Translations under genes and position numbers: made by a program
Source: Paractinoplanes aksuensis
Lineage (GTDB): Bacteria; Actinomycetota; Actinomycetes; Mycobacteriales; Micromonosporaceae
Direction: 5' to 3'
Length of the DNA stretch: 64,000 nt
Assembly (NCBI RefSeq): GCF_024137025.1
Contig: NZ_JAMYJR010000028.1
Location: 62,001-126,000, forward strand
Part shown: piece after piece, positions 51,074 to 59,593 of the stretch
Numbering within the stretch: position 1 is the first letter of the stretch
How the letters are laid out: every line of letters begins with the position of its first letter
Notes under the pieces: model-generated
Databases searched by the model: none
What the model was told of the DNA's origin: nothing
What the model saw: the letters and a program-made list of their open reading frames with translations, nothing else

Positions 51074-51699
51074 GAGCGGGCCGACGCGTGGTAGCAGGGT
51101 TCCGCGGCCGGCGGGAAGGGCTGGCCGGCCGCGTCCAGGGCTGTGCTGGCGTACGTGTTGAGCGCGGTGTAGGTGACGGCGCTGGTGCGATTCGAGGTTC
51201 CGGCCTTGGCCGACAGCCGGATGCCGAGCATCTGGTGGTTGAGCGCGGTGGTGGGCTGGGTGCGGGCGAAAACCGCGCCACTGGTGGGGGTGATGAGGTT
51301 CGAGGCGAGCGGGGTCCAGGCGCTCGGGCTGATCGACGAGGCCACCGTCCACGACCGCGACTGCAGTTGCAGGCTCTGCGGATCCGAACCGGTCAGGCGC
51401 AGCTGGACGCACCGTTTCACCGGCGCCGTCCCACCCGGCGCGATGGCCAGGACCAGATATTCGACGTACGGCATGCTGTTCTCCGTGTGCACGGCCGAGA
51501 TCGAGTACGAGTAGCGAATGGTTTTGTCCAGCTGCAGCAACGCGTTGCTCAGTTGGGCCTGCACCGTCGACTCGGCCTCGATGGCGGACGCGGTGCGATA
51601 GATCTGCAGCACCGCCGTCGTGAAGATCGAGCCGATCACCGACACGATCCCCAGCACGACCAGCATCTCGATGAGGCTGTAGCCGGCGTCCTTCTTCAT
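51070..51699 (-). CDS. Type IV pilin-like protein (PilJ/PulJ-like)
   Basis: The start at 51699 (MKKDAGYSLIEMLVVLGIVS) overlaps the upstream stop. The product is 209 residues. The N-terminal prepilin motif is GYSLIEMLVVLGIVSVIGSIF, with Glu at position 5 of the mature protein. An amphipathic helix follows (SAIEAESTVQAQLSNALLQLDKTIRYSYSI), then a beta-rich globular part with two cysteines. Such pseudopilins form short fibres that need a prepilin peptidase and ATPase, neither of which is in this window. Confidence 0.8.
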   Translation of the reverse strand: MKKDAGYSLIEMLVVLGIVSVIGSIFTTAVLQIYRTASAIEAESTVQAQLSNALLQLDKTIRYSYSISAVHTENSMPYVEYLVLAIAPGGTAPVKRCVQLRLTGSDPQSLQLQSRSWTVASSISPSAWTPLASNLITPTSGAVFARTQPTTALNHQMLGIRLSAKAGTSNRTSAVTYTALNTYASTALDAAGQPFPPAAEPCYHASARS

Positions 51700-52322
51700 C
51701 CGACGAGGAAGGGGTCGACGATGGCCGTGCTGAACAGGGCCGCCTCGGCGTGGGCGCAGGTGCCGGCCGGGCACTGCCCGTCCCGCCAGGCGACCGCCAC
51801 GACCAGCCGGACCAGCGGCGCCGCGGTGGCCGTCGCGCCGCAGGCCAGGCTCGAGGCCAACGAGACGGTCGGCTGCCAGCACGCGCCGAGGTAGTAGTAG
51901 CGCTTGAACGGCACCCCGTCGAGCAGCACGACCTCGGGATCGCCCGGCGCGGCGACCGTCGAGCCGTCGGGCTGAGCGCCGGCCTGGGGCACGGCCAGGG
52001 TGCCCGGACCGGCCGCGTCCCACCGGGTCGTGGCCGCGCCGAGCAACGTGTCGACCTGCGTCGACACGGCGTCGACACACGTCGCCGTGCACTGTTGCCG
52101 CCCGCCGAGCAGGGCCGAGCCCCGCAGACCCCGGGCCTTCTCCATGCCGTCGAGGGCGAGCCGCACCGCGGTGTCCCGCTGCGCCGCGTGCCGGGCCGCC
52201 TTGCGCGAGCCGACCAGGAACACGGTCAGCGACGTCATCACCAGCGTGATGATCCCCATGGCCACCACGACCTCGACGAGCGTGAACCCGTCGTCCCGTA
52301 CGCGCCGCCCGCCTGACCCCAC
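51696..52322 (-). CDS. Type IV pilin-like protein (PilV-like)
   Basis: The GTG at 52322 leaves a short leader VGSGGRRVRDD before the prepilin motif GFTLVEVVVAMGIITLVMTS, which fits the family. An ATG at 52391 would share bases with the divergent kinase start and is less likely. The start is uncertain, as no clear Shine-Dalgarno site is present. The mature part has an amphipathic helix (SRKAARHAAQRDTAVRLALDG) and a globular domain with several cysteines (GGRQQCTATCVD, ACWQPT, LACGAT, QCPAGTCAH). It is the first gene of the pilin operon. Confidence 0.75.
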   Translation of the reverse strand: MGSGGRRVRDDGFTLVEVVVAMGIITLVMTSLTVFLVGSRKAARHAAQRDTAVRLALDGMEKARGLRGSALLGGRQQCTATCVDAVSTQVDTLLGAATTRWDAAGPGTLAVPQAGAQPDGSTVAAPGDPEVVLLDGVPFKRYYYLGACWQPTVSLASSLACGATATAAPLVRLVVAVAWRDGQCPAGTCAHAEAALFSTAIVDPFLVG

Positions 52323-52389
52323 TCCTGAAGATTCGGCCGGGGCCGGCACTTTGCTTAGGCCGAGCGTTCGCGCCGTACTGTAGGCGGCC

Positions 52390-54399
52390 ATGAAGAGCCC
52401 GCTGCGCCCGGCCGACCCGCCGTCACTGGGTGGCTACCGACTGCTGGCTCGGCTCGGCGAGGGCGGCATGGGATCGGTCTTCCTCGGGCGGCGCGACGAC
52501 GGCCCGCTCGTCGCGATCAAGATGATCAAGCCCGAGTACGCCCACGACGAGGAGTTCCGGGGCCGGTTCCGCAGCGAGGTCAAGCGGGCCTGGCAGGTGC
52601 CGCCGTTCTGCACGGCCGCGGTGCTCGATGCCGACCCCGAACACCGTACGCCGTACCTGGTGGTCGAATATGTCGACGGCCCGAGCCTGGACGAGGTGGT
52701 GGACCGCGAGGGCCCACTGGCCGACAGCCGCCTGCACGGCGTGGCCGTCGGGGTCGCCACCGCGCTGACCGCCATCCACGGGGCGGGGGTGATCCACCGC
52801 GACCTCAAGCCCCAGAACGTGCTGTTCGCGCTGGGCACGCCCAAGGTCATCGACTTCGGGATCGCCCGGCCGCTCGAGGTGACCAGCCGGCACACGCGGC
52901 CCGATCAGATGGTCGGCACGGTCGCCTACATGGCCCCGGAACGCTTCGACGGCGATGACCGCGAGATCACCCCGGCCGCCGACGTCTTCGCGTGGGGCGC
53001 GGTCATCGCGTACGCCGGGACCGGCCGCACCCCGTTCCGGGCCGACTCGCCGGTCGCCACCGCGGCCAAGATCCTGACCCAGCCGCCCGACCTGACCGGA
53101 CTGACCGGGCCGCTGGCCGAGCTGGTCGCGCTCGCGCTGTCCAAGGAGCCCGAGGACCGGCCGACTGCCCCCGAACTGCTCAACCTGCTGCTCGCCCAGA
53201 ACACCGGCTCGGGCGGGATCGGCGGCCCCCTGCGGGAAGCGGCGGAGGCGGCCCGGCTCGCCACCCGCCCCGAACGGCCGCGGCGGCGCCGGCGCTGGGC
53301 GGTCGCCGCCGCCGTGACCGCGGTGGCGACGGCGCTGACGGCGGCCGTGGGCCTCTACAGCCGGCCGACCGAGAAGGTCGTGGTGAAGCCGCCCGAGACG
53401 CTGACCACCATGCCGGTGCCCGGGGCGATCCGGGGCGCGTGGGTGGTCGACCCGCTCGATCGGCCCGGCCAATGGAAGGCCACCACCGACGCGTACGGGG
53501 GTGTCTGCTCCTTCAAGAACGGCCTGGCCATGTCGACGCCCAGCTCGGCGATGGTGTGTCCCGGCCCGGCCGCGAGCTTCGCCGGCGACCAGATGATCTC
53601 GGCCGACGTCGCCGTCGACGACACCCGCTCGTGCGCCGAGATCCAGTTCCGGAACGCCGGGCCGGGCTCGTACTGGCTCGACCTCTGCCCGCGGACGATC
53701 CGGATCCGGCACGAGGGCGCGGTCCGGGCGACCACGCTGGGCTCGGCCGACCAGCCCCGCTTCGGCCCCGGGCAGCGCCGCCACGTCGTCCTGAGCCTGC
53801 GCGACGAGGTGGCGACGGTGACCGTCGACGGCGACGTCGAACTCGAGCAGAAGCTGACCGATCCGAGCCTGGCCGCGGGCCGGGTCGCGTTCGGCGTGGG
53901 CCCGGCCGACGAGGCCAAGGACCAGGACGTACGGGCCGGGGCGGTGATCCGGCGGGCCGAGATCAGGCCGATCGAGGCCGCGCCGGCTGCCCCGCCCCCG
54001 CTCACCTTCACCGACGTCCGGACGGGCAGCACGAAGTCGATAGTCAAGGTCCGCGGCTACAACCCGAAGGCCCGGTCGGTCATCGTGGAACCGGTCCTGT
54101 TCCTCACCGGCGACGAGTACTGCCAGACCTTCAACCTGGCGTCCACCTCGGACAACCCGTGCGAGCAGGCCTGGGTCACCGAGGACAGCCGCATGGCGGT
54201 CACCCTGCCGACCGCCGCCACCCCCGAACTCACCAGCACGTTCGACGACCCCGAACGCTGCGCCGCCGACCCGGTGACCGTCGGCACCTGCAGAATCACC
54301 CCCGGCCAACTGGCCGAACGGCTCGGCACCGAGGGCCTGGTCGAGCTGACCACCAGGAACGGCACGGTCACCACGATGGCCGAGGTCTACACCCCCTGA
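52390..54399 (+). CDS. Serine/threonine protein kinase with extracytoplasmic sensor domain
   Basis: The product is 669 residues. The kinase domain (~15-275) is complete: glycine loop RLGEGGMGSVFLG, VAIK lysine, HRDLKPQNVLF catalytic loop, VIDFGIARP, VGTVAYMAPE. A juxtamembrane Arg-rich stretch (RPERPRRRRRW) precedes one TM (AVAAAVTAVATALTAAVGLY). The remaining ~330 residues are outside: a concanavalin-like region (GQWKATTDAYGGVCSFKNGL, ISADVAVDDTRSCAEIQFRN) and a second domain (FTDVRTGSTKSIVKVRGYN). It likely senses an external signal. It is divergent from the pilin operon, which may be its target (inference). Confidence 0.92.
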   Translation: MKSPLRPADPPSLGGYRLLARLGEGGMGSVFLGRRDDGPLVAIKMIKPEYAHDEEFRGRFRSEVKRAWQVPPFCTAAVLDADPEHRTPYLVVEYVDGPSLDEVVDREGPLADSRLHGVAVGVATALTAIHGAGVIHRDLKPQNVLFALGTPKVIDFGIARPLEVTSRHTRPDQMVGTVAYMAPERFDGDDREITPAADVFAWGAVIAYAGTGRTPFRADSPVATAAKILTQPPDLTGLTGPLAELVALALSKEPEDRPTAPELLNLLLAQNTGSGGIGGPLREAAEAARLATRPERPRRRRRWAVAAAVTAVATALTAAVGLYSRPTEKVVVKPPETLTTMPVPGAIRGAWVVDPLDRPGQWKATTDAYGGVCSFKNGLAMSTPSSAMVCPGPAASFAGDQMISADVAVDDTRSCAEIQFRNAGPGSYWLDLCPRTIRIRHEGAVRATTLGSADQPRFGPGQRRHVVLSLRDEVATVTVDGDVELEQKLTDPSLAAGRVAFGVGPADEAKDQDVRAGAVIRRAEIRPIEAAPAAPPPLTFTDVRTGSTKSIVKVRGYNPKARSVIVEPVLFLTGDEYCQTFNLASTSDNPCEQAWVTEDSRMAVTLPTAATPELTSTFDDPERCAADPVTVGTCRITPGQLAERLGTEGLVELTTRNGTVTTMAEVYTP

Positions 54400-54884
54400 C
54401 CGGCCGGGGAGTCCGCGCGCAGGTAGGTCAGGACGGCCATCACCCGGCGGTGGACGTCGTCGGTCGGCGGCAGGTCGAGCTTGGCCAGCACGTTGCCGAT
54501 GTGCTTGCCGACGACCGTGTCGGAGATGTGCAGGCGATGCGCGATCGCGGCCACCCTTTCCTTCAGCAGGTAGCCGACGCCGCGTCCGGCGCCGGAGTCG
54601 AGGAGCCGGGCCGCCAGGTCCGGTTCGACGTACTGACTGAGCACCGCGACCGCGAGCCCGGGGTGGGCCGCCCGCAGGGCGAGGGCGGTGCGCAACCCCT
54701 CGTCGCGGAAGCCCGGGGGCATCCGGACGTCGGTGACGACCAGGTCCGGCCGGTGCTCGCCGACCGCGGCGGCCAGGGCGCCCGCGTCGCCGACGGCCGC
54801 GCAGACCGTGAATCCGAACCGGGTCAGCAGCTCGGTCAGGCCGGCCCGCAGCAGCAGTTCGTCCTCGGCCAGGACGGTTCTCAC
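54387..54884 (-). CDS. NarL/LuxR response regulator, internally shortened
   Basis: The GTG at 54884 overlaps the kinase stop (GTGA). The product is 165 residues, about 50 fewer than normal. The receiver domain is recognisable: VLAEDELLLRAGLTELL, LVVTDVRMPP with the phospho-Asp, VLSQYVEPDLAARLL, GYLLKERV with the conserved Lys. Directly after this the sequence jumps to AAIAHRLHISDTVVGKHIGNVLAKL, the C-terminal helices of a LuxR HTH. The receiver's last helix and the LTxREREVL part of the HTH are absent. The function is doubtful; the deletion is in frame. It overlaps the kinase-gene 3' end by 13 bp. Confidence 0.75.
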   Translation of the reverse strand: MRTVLAEDELLLRAGLTELLTRFGFTVCAAVGDAGALAAAVGEHRPDLVVTDVRMPPGFRDEGLRTALALRAAHPGLAVAVLSQYVEPDLAARLLDSGAGRGVGYLLKERVAAIAHRLHISDTVVGKHIGNVLAKLDLPPTDDVHRRVMAVLTYLRADSPAGQGV

Positions 54885-55783
54885 CGGCACGGCAGCACCG
54901 CCCGCAGCAGGGTGGGGCCGCCCGGCGGACTGGACAGTTCGAGGCGCCCGCCGGTCGCCTCGACCCGGTCGGCCAGCCCGGTCAGGCCGCTTCCGCCGGC
55001 CGGGTCGGCGCCGCCGCGACCGTCGTCGCGCACCTCGACGGTCAGCGTGGTGCGGTGGAGCCGGGCCGTCACCCGCACGGTCGTGGCGGCCGCGTGCCGG
55101 GCCACGTTCGTCAGGGCCTCGGCCACCACGAACCAGACGGTGGCCTCGACCCGTTCCGGCAGGCGCACCGCGAGGTCCGCGTCCACCTCGGCCGGCACGG
55201 GACACCGGTCGCCCAGGTCGCGCAGGGCGGCCGGCAGGCCCAGGTCGGTCAGCAGGTGCGGGTGGATGCCGTGGACGAGCTCACGGAGCTCGACCGTGAG
55301 CGCCCGCACCTGGTCGTGGGCGCGGGCCACGGCGGCGGCGCCCGGAACGTCCGGCGGCAGGTCGCACCGGGCCAGGCCGAGTTGCAGGGTGATGCCGATC
55401 AGCCGCTGCTGGGCCCCGTCGTGCAGGTCCCGTTCGATGCGGCGGCGTTCGGCGTCGAAGGCGTCGATCAGCCGGGTGCGGGACCGGGACACCGCGAGGA
55501 ACTCGGGCGTGCCGGCCACCAACCGGCGGGCGAGCGCGGCCTGGCCGCCCGCCAGCGTCTTGACCAGCAGGGGCGCGGCGGGGGTCAGGAGCAGCGCGAC
55601 CAGGGCCCACCGGGTGGCCTCGGCCACCGTGTCCACGGTGCCGAAGCCGACCGCGACCGGTCCGCTCAGGTGGACCAGGAGCGGGCCGGCGAGCGCGAAG
55701 GCCAGGGTCGCCAGCAGCAGCCCGACGACCCCGTAGGCCACAGGCAACACGCCGGCCAGCAGCACGGCAGCCGGAAGAGACAT
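54881..55783 (-). CDS. Sensor histidine kinase (HisKA_3, NarX/DesK type)
   Basis: The start at 55783 (MSLPAAVLLAGVLPVAYGVV) is uncertain; the frame extends 10 codons upstream to GTG 55813. The ~300-residue protein has several TM helices (~3-90) and no large sensor domain. The dimerisation/phosphoacceptor helix is RRIERDLHDGAQQRLIGITLQ, with His in the HisKA_3 context. The ATPase part has VAEALTNVARHAAATTV and DDGRGGADPAGGSGLTGL. It should phosphorylate the downstream response regulator, which is internally shortened here. Confidence 0.88.
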   Translation of the reverse strand: MSLPAAVLLAGVLPVAYGVVGLLLATLAFALAGPLLVHLSGPVAVGFGTVDTVAEATRWALVALLLTPAAPLLVKTLAGGQAALARRLVAGTPEFLAVSRSRTRLIDAFDAERRRIERDLHDGAQQRLIGITLQLGLARCDLPPDVPGAAAVARAHDQVRALTVELRELVHGIHPHLLTDLGLPAALRDLGDRCPVPAEVDADLAVRLPERVEATVWFVVAEALTNVARHAAATTVRVTARLHRTTLTVEVRDDGRGGADPAGGSGLTGLADRVEATGGRLELSSPPGGPTLLRAVLPCR

Positions 55784-55918
55784 GCCTGGAGACGGTAGAG
55801 GGGATCCGGCCACTCAGGACAGCCGGTTGACCCCCGTACGAAGGTAGGGCTGGCACCACCCTGCCCGGGGTGGCGGGCCGTCATGACAGCAGCCTCCGGC
55901 GTTGGTGGGCTGAAACGC

Positions 55919-56728
55919 ATGACAAAAGGACCGACTGCCTTTCTCGTCCTCTCCTTCGGCATCGCCTGGATCTGGGAGGCGGTGGCGCATCTGGGGCTCG
56001 GCTGGTCGCTGGTCAACCCGCTGGTGCAGGCGCCGGCGGCCTTCGCCCCGGCCGTTGCGGCGCTGGTGGTGCGGCGCTGGATCACCCGCGAGGGCTTCGC
56101 CGACTCCGGTTCCCGGCCGCGGTTGCGCGCGGCCTGGCGCTTCTATCTGCTGGCCGGGCTGGGCCCGCTGGTCATAGCCGCGGTCGTCGTCGGGATCGGT
56201 GCGATCGCCGGACGGTGGGAGCCGTCCGGACTGGTGACCGCCGACCTGGTGCCGGGTCTGCCGCTCTGGGCGGTGCCGCCGGCGCTCGGCCTGCTCGCGG
56301 TGGCCGGCACCGTGCTGTTCTGGGGTGAGGAGTTCGGCTGGACCGGCTACCTGCTGGTGCGCATCTGCCCCGGACGGCCCCGCCGGGCGGCGGTGGCGGC
56401 CGGGCTGATCGCCGCGATCTGGCACTTTCCGCTGGCCTTCCTGGGCTACGTCGAGTACGGCCACCTGGCGCTCGGCCTGGCCGGGTGGACCCTCTGGATC
56501 GTCGCCCAGGAAGTGCTCCTGGCCTGGCTGCGAGCGCGCAGCGGCAGTGTCTGGCCGGCCTGCCTGGCCCACGCGGGCAACAACTTCGTGCTGGCCCCGC
56601 TCACCGCCGCGCTGCTGACCGGCCCATCCGGCTTCAGCCCGGAGGCCCAGCAGTTCCTGATCTTCGCGGTGCTGGCCGCGGTCGCGGCCGGCCCCTTCCT
56701 GCGGGCCGGCCGCGAACGGATCAACTAG
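55919..56728 (+). CDS. CPBP-family intramembrane protease-like protein
   Basis: The start at ATG 55919 (MTKGPTAFLVLSFGIAWIW) is preferred over a longer frame from 55883. The ~269-residue protein is all-helical. The CPBP (Rce1-like) motifs are FWGEEFGWTGYLLVR, IAAIWHFPLAFLG and CLAHAGNNFVLAP. The first normally reads EExxxR; here the Arg position is Thr (EEFGWT), while the two Glu and both His/Asn motifs remain. It could still be a glutamic protease or an inactive relative. The stop codon overlaps the convergent permease stop in CTAG. Confidence 0.85.
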   Translation: MTKGPTAFLVLSFGIAWIWEAVAHLGLGWSLVNPLVQAPAAFAPAVAALVVRRWITREGFADSGSRPRLRAAWRFYLLAGLGPLVIAAVVVGIGAIAGRWEPSGLVTADLVPGLPLWAVPPALGLLAVAGTVLFWGEEFGWTGYLLVRICPGRPRRAAVAAGLIAAIWHFPLAFLGYVEYGHLALGLAGWTLWIVAQEVLLAWLRARSGSVWPACLAHAGNNFVLAPLTAALLTGPSGFSPEAQQFLIFAVLAAVAAGPFLRAGRERIN

Positions 56729-57915
56729 CCGGAGAGTGCCTCGGTCGGGGCGAGACGGGCCGCCCGTGCGGCCGGGTAGAGGCCCGCGATCACGCCGACC
56801 AGGATCGTCGCGGCCAGGCCGCCGGCCGGGGCCCAGAGCGGCATCGCCACCGGCCACGACCGCCACCACGCCCAGGCCACCGTGACCAGGGCCCCCAGCG
56901 CGGCCCCGGCCAGGCCGCCGGCCGTGGACAGCAGCAGCGACTCGGTGAGGAACTGCTGGCCGATGTGGGCGCCGGTGGCCCCGAGAGCGCGGCGCAGGCC
57001 GATCTCGCCCCGGCGTTCCAGCACCGAGATGACCATGGTGTTGGCCACCCCGACCCCGCCCACCAGCAGTGCCACCGCGCCCAGCCCGAGCAGCAGGCCG
57101 TTGAGCGCGGCGTCGGTGGCCCGGGCCGCGGCCAGCGCGTCGGACGGGCGGGACACCTTCACCTCGTGCGGCGCGGCCGGGTTGACCGTGGCCCCGAGCA
57201 CCCGCCGCACCTGCTCGACGGCCGCCTCGTCGGACCGGGTGTAGACGGTGGTCGGGTGACCGTCGAAGCCCAGCCGCGTGGTGGCCGTCGACCAGTCGAC
57301 CAGGGCCGCCGAGTCGAGTTCCGGGGCCAGCGGCGAGGACGCCAGCAGGCCCACCACGGCGAACCACTGCCCGCCCAGCCACACCCGGCCGCCGGGGGCG
57401 TGGACGCCGAGCCGGTCGGCCGCCCCGGAGCCCAGGACGACGGCCGGGCTGCCGGGCTTGGTGGTGGTGAGCCAGCGGCCCTGGGCCATCCCGATCTCGA
57501 GCGCCCGCAGCAGGTCGGGCCGGGCCGCCAGCACGCTGATGCTGCCGTGTTCGGCGGTGGGGACGAACGAGGTGCGATAGACCCGGGCGCTCAGGCGGCC
57601 GGTCGCGCTCACCGACCGTACGGAGGGAATCCGGCCCGCCATCGCGAGCGACTCCGGCGGCAGGGAGGCCTCCTCGCCGGTGAGGGTCTGGCCCGGCGCG
57701 GCGGTCAGCAGGTTGGTGCCGAGCGCGGCCAGCGCCCGGTCCAGCCCGGCCCGGCTCGATGCCGAGAGACCGACCACGGCCAGCATGGCCGCGATGCCGA
57801 TGGCGATCCCGGCCGCCGACAACACCATCCGCAACGGCCGGGCCCGCAGACCGGCCGCCCCGAGCCGCAGCACGTCCGAGCCGGCCAGCCGGGCCGGTCG
57901 CAACCGAGTGGTCAT
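56725..57915 (-). CDS. MacB/FtsX-like ABC transporter permease
   Basis: The product is 396 residues, starting 4 nt inside the ATPase gene. An N-terminal TM (ARPLRMVLSAAGIAIGIAAMLAVVG) precedes a large extracytoplasmic MacB-like domain. Three C-terminal TMs (LGAVALLVGGVGVANTMVISVLERRGEIGLRRALGA, LLSTAGGLAGAALGALVTVAWAWW, AATILVGVIAGLYPA) carry the FtsX signature RRGEIGLRRALGA. It pairs with the ATPase, adaptor and lipoprotein of this operon for export or mechanotransmission. Confidence 0.92.
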   Translation of the reverse strand: MTTRLRPARLAGSDVLRLGAAGLRARPLRMVLSAAGIAIGIAAMLAVVGLSASSRAGLDRALAALGTNLLTAAPGQTLTGEEASLPPESLAMAGRIPSVRSVSATGRLSARVYRTSFVPTAEHGSISVLAARPDLLRALEIGMAQGRWLTTTKPGSPAVVLGSGAADRLGVHAPGGRVWLGGQWFAVVGLLASSPLAPELDSAALVDWSTATTRLGFDGHPTTVYTRSDEAAVEQVRRVLGATVNPAAPHEVKVSRPSDALAAARATDAALNGLLLGLGAVALLVGGVGVANTMVISVLERRGEIGLRRALGATGAHIGQQFLTESLLLSTAGGLAGAALGALVTVAWAWWRSWPVAMPLWAPAGGLAATILVGVIAGLYPAARAARLAPTEALSG

Positions 57916-58568
57916 GTCGCGACCAGCTTTCCGTCGCGCAGGGCGACCCGCCGGGGCAGGGCGGCCGCGATGTCGCGGTCGTGGGTGATGACGACCGTGG
58001 TCGTGCCGGCCCGGTTCAGATCGTGCAGCAGGTCCATGACCACCGCGCCCGACGCCGAGTCGAGGTTGCCGGTGGGCTCGTCGGCCAGCAGCAGGGCGGG
58101 GTCGGCCACCACGGCGCGGGCGATGGCCACCCGTTGCCGTTCGCCGCCGGACATCTCGTGCGGGCGGTGGTGGGCGCGGTGGATCAGGCCGACCCGTTCC
58201 AGCGCGATCGCGGCCCGGGTGCGGCGCTCGCGGCGGCGTACGCCCGAATAGAGCAACCCGTCGGCCACGTTGTCGAGGGCCGAGACCCCGGACGCCAGGT
58301 GGAACTGCTGGAAGATGAACCCGATGGTCCGGGCCCGCAGTGCGCTCAGCGACCGGTCGGGCAGCGCGGCGACGTCGTGGCCGGCGATCCGCACGGTGCC
58401 GGCCGACGGGCGGTCGAGCGCGCCCAACAGGTGCAGCATCGTCGACTTGCCGGAGCCGGACGGCCCGACCACGGCCAGCAACTCGCCCGCCGCCACCGAC
58501 AGCGACACGTCGTCGAGCGCCGTCACCCCGCCCGGATAGACCTTGCCGACGTTGCTCATCGTGATCAT
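57912..58568 (-). CDS. ABC transporter ATP-binding protein (MacB/LolD type)
   Basis: The product is 218 residues, a typical length. Motifs are complete: Walker A VGPSGSGKSTMLH, Q-loop FIFQQFHL, signature MSGGERQRVAIARA, Walker B LLLADEPTGNLDS, H-loop VVITHDRDIA. The DEPTGNLD wording is characteristic of the LolD/MacB/FtsE group. It starts 4 nt inside the adaptor gene end and overlaps the permease by 4 nt. Confidence 0.95.
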   Translation of the reverse strand: MITMSNVGKVYPGGVTALDDVSLSVAAGELLAVVGPSGSGKSTMLHLLGALDRPSAGTVRIAGHDVAALPDRSLSALRARTIGFIFQQFHLASGVSALDNVADGLLYSGVRRRERRTRAAIALERVGLIHRAHHRPHEMSGGERQRVAIARAVVADPALLLADEPTGNLDSASGAVVMDLLHDLNRAGTTTVVITHDRDIAAALPRRVALRDGKLVAT

Positions 58569-59593
58569 GCGGGCATCCCCACGGTCATGCCCTCGGCCAG
58601 TCCGGCCCCGCGCACCTCGACCTTGCCGTCGGCGAACAGCCCGACCTCGACCCGGACAAACCGGCGGGCGCCGCCCTCGACCACCTCCACGCCGTAGCCG
58701 CCCTCGGCCAGCGCCACCAGCGCCGCGACCGGCACGGTGAGCACGTTCTTGCGCTGCTCACTGACGTACGTCGCGGTCACCGGCCCCTCGCGCAGCCGGC
58801 CGACCGGGGCCGACAGGGCCACCGTCACCGGGACCGTCGGTTGGTCCCCGGGATCCTGCGGTGACACCTTGGCCCCGACCGACGCCACCGTGCCGGCCAC
58901 CTCCTTGCCGTCGGGCAGCGTGACGGTGACCTTCACCCCGCGCCGGGCCCACCCCGACGCGGAGGCCTCGACGTCGACCGTGACCACCGACGCGGCCCCG
59001 GTGTACTTCAGCACCTCGCCGGTGGCTGCCGCCCCCGGCCGGACGGCGAGCGCGGCCACCCGGATCGCCCCGCTCGCGACGACCAGCGACGCCGGATCCA
59101 CCACACCGCTCGAGGGAAGGCCAAGATCCTTCTGCCAGCGACGCACGGCCTTGGCCGTCAGCCCGGTGTACTCGTCGTCGACCGTGAAGCCCGCGTAGCC
59201 GAGCGCGCGCAGGTTGCGTTCCAGCAGGGCGACGTCCGGGCCCTCGACGCCGGGTCGCAGCTCGCGGTACATCGGCATGACCCCGTACAGCAGCACGACC
59301 GGTAGGTTGTCGGCCCGCAGCACGGGCTCGCCGCGCTCGACCGTCGCGCCGACCTCGGGCAGCCACGTGACCGTGCCCGGCGCCTTCGACATGATGGGCA
59401 CCTCTTCGCCGTAACCGAGGCGGCCGTCGACCGTGACCGACCCCGACAGGGTCTCGCGCTCGACCGCGGCCGTGGACCCGGGTGGCGGGGGAGCGGCGGC
59501 GGGCTGCCCGCCGTCGGCGCGGAGCGCGACGACCGTCGTGCCCGCCCCGGCCACCGCCACCACCACCCCGGCGATGATCCGGCGCCGCATCAT
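58565..59593 (-). CDS. Periplasmic-adaptor-like protein with peptidoglycan-binding domain
   Basis: The ATG at 59593 overlaps the lipoprotein stop (AATGA). The ~342-residue product has one N-terminal TM (RRRIIAGVVVAVAGAGTTVVAL), a lipoyl/barrel-like region (MSKAPGTVTWLPEVGATVERGEPVLRA), and, inserted near residue 110-150, a PG_binding_1 domain (LLERNLRALGYAGFTVDDEYTGLTAKAVRRWQKDLGL). The C-terminal part has VTVDVEASASGWARRGVKV and FADGKVEVRGAGLAEGM, as in HlyD/MacA adaptors. It joins the ABC exporter to the wall. Confidence 0.88.
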   Translation of the reverse strand: MMRRRIIAGVVVAVAGAGTTVVALRADGGQPAAAPPPPGSTAAVERETLSGSVTVDGRLGYGEEVPIMSKAPGTVTWLPEVGATVERGEPVLRADNLPVVLLYGVMPMYRELRPGVEGPDVALLERNLRALGYAGFTVDDEYTGLTAKAVRRWQKDLGLPSSGVVDPASLVVASGAIRVAALAVRPGAAATGEVLKYTGAASVVTVDVEASASGWARRGVKVTVTLPDGKEVAGTVASVGAKVSPQDPGDQPTVPVTVALSAPVGRLREGPVTATYVSEQRKNVLTVPVAALVALAEGGYGVEVVEGGARRFVRVEVGLFADGKVEVRGAGLAEGMTVGMPA

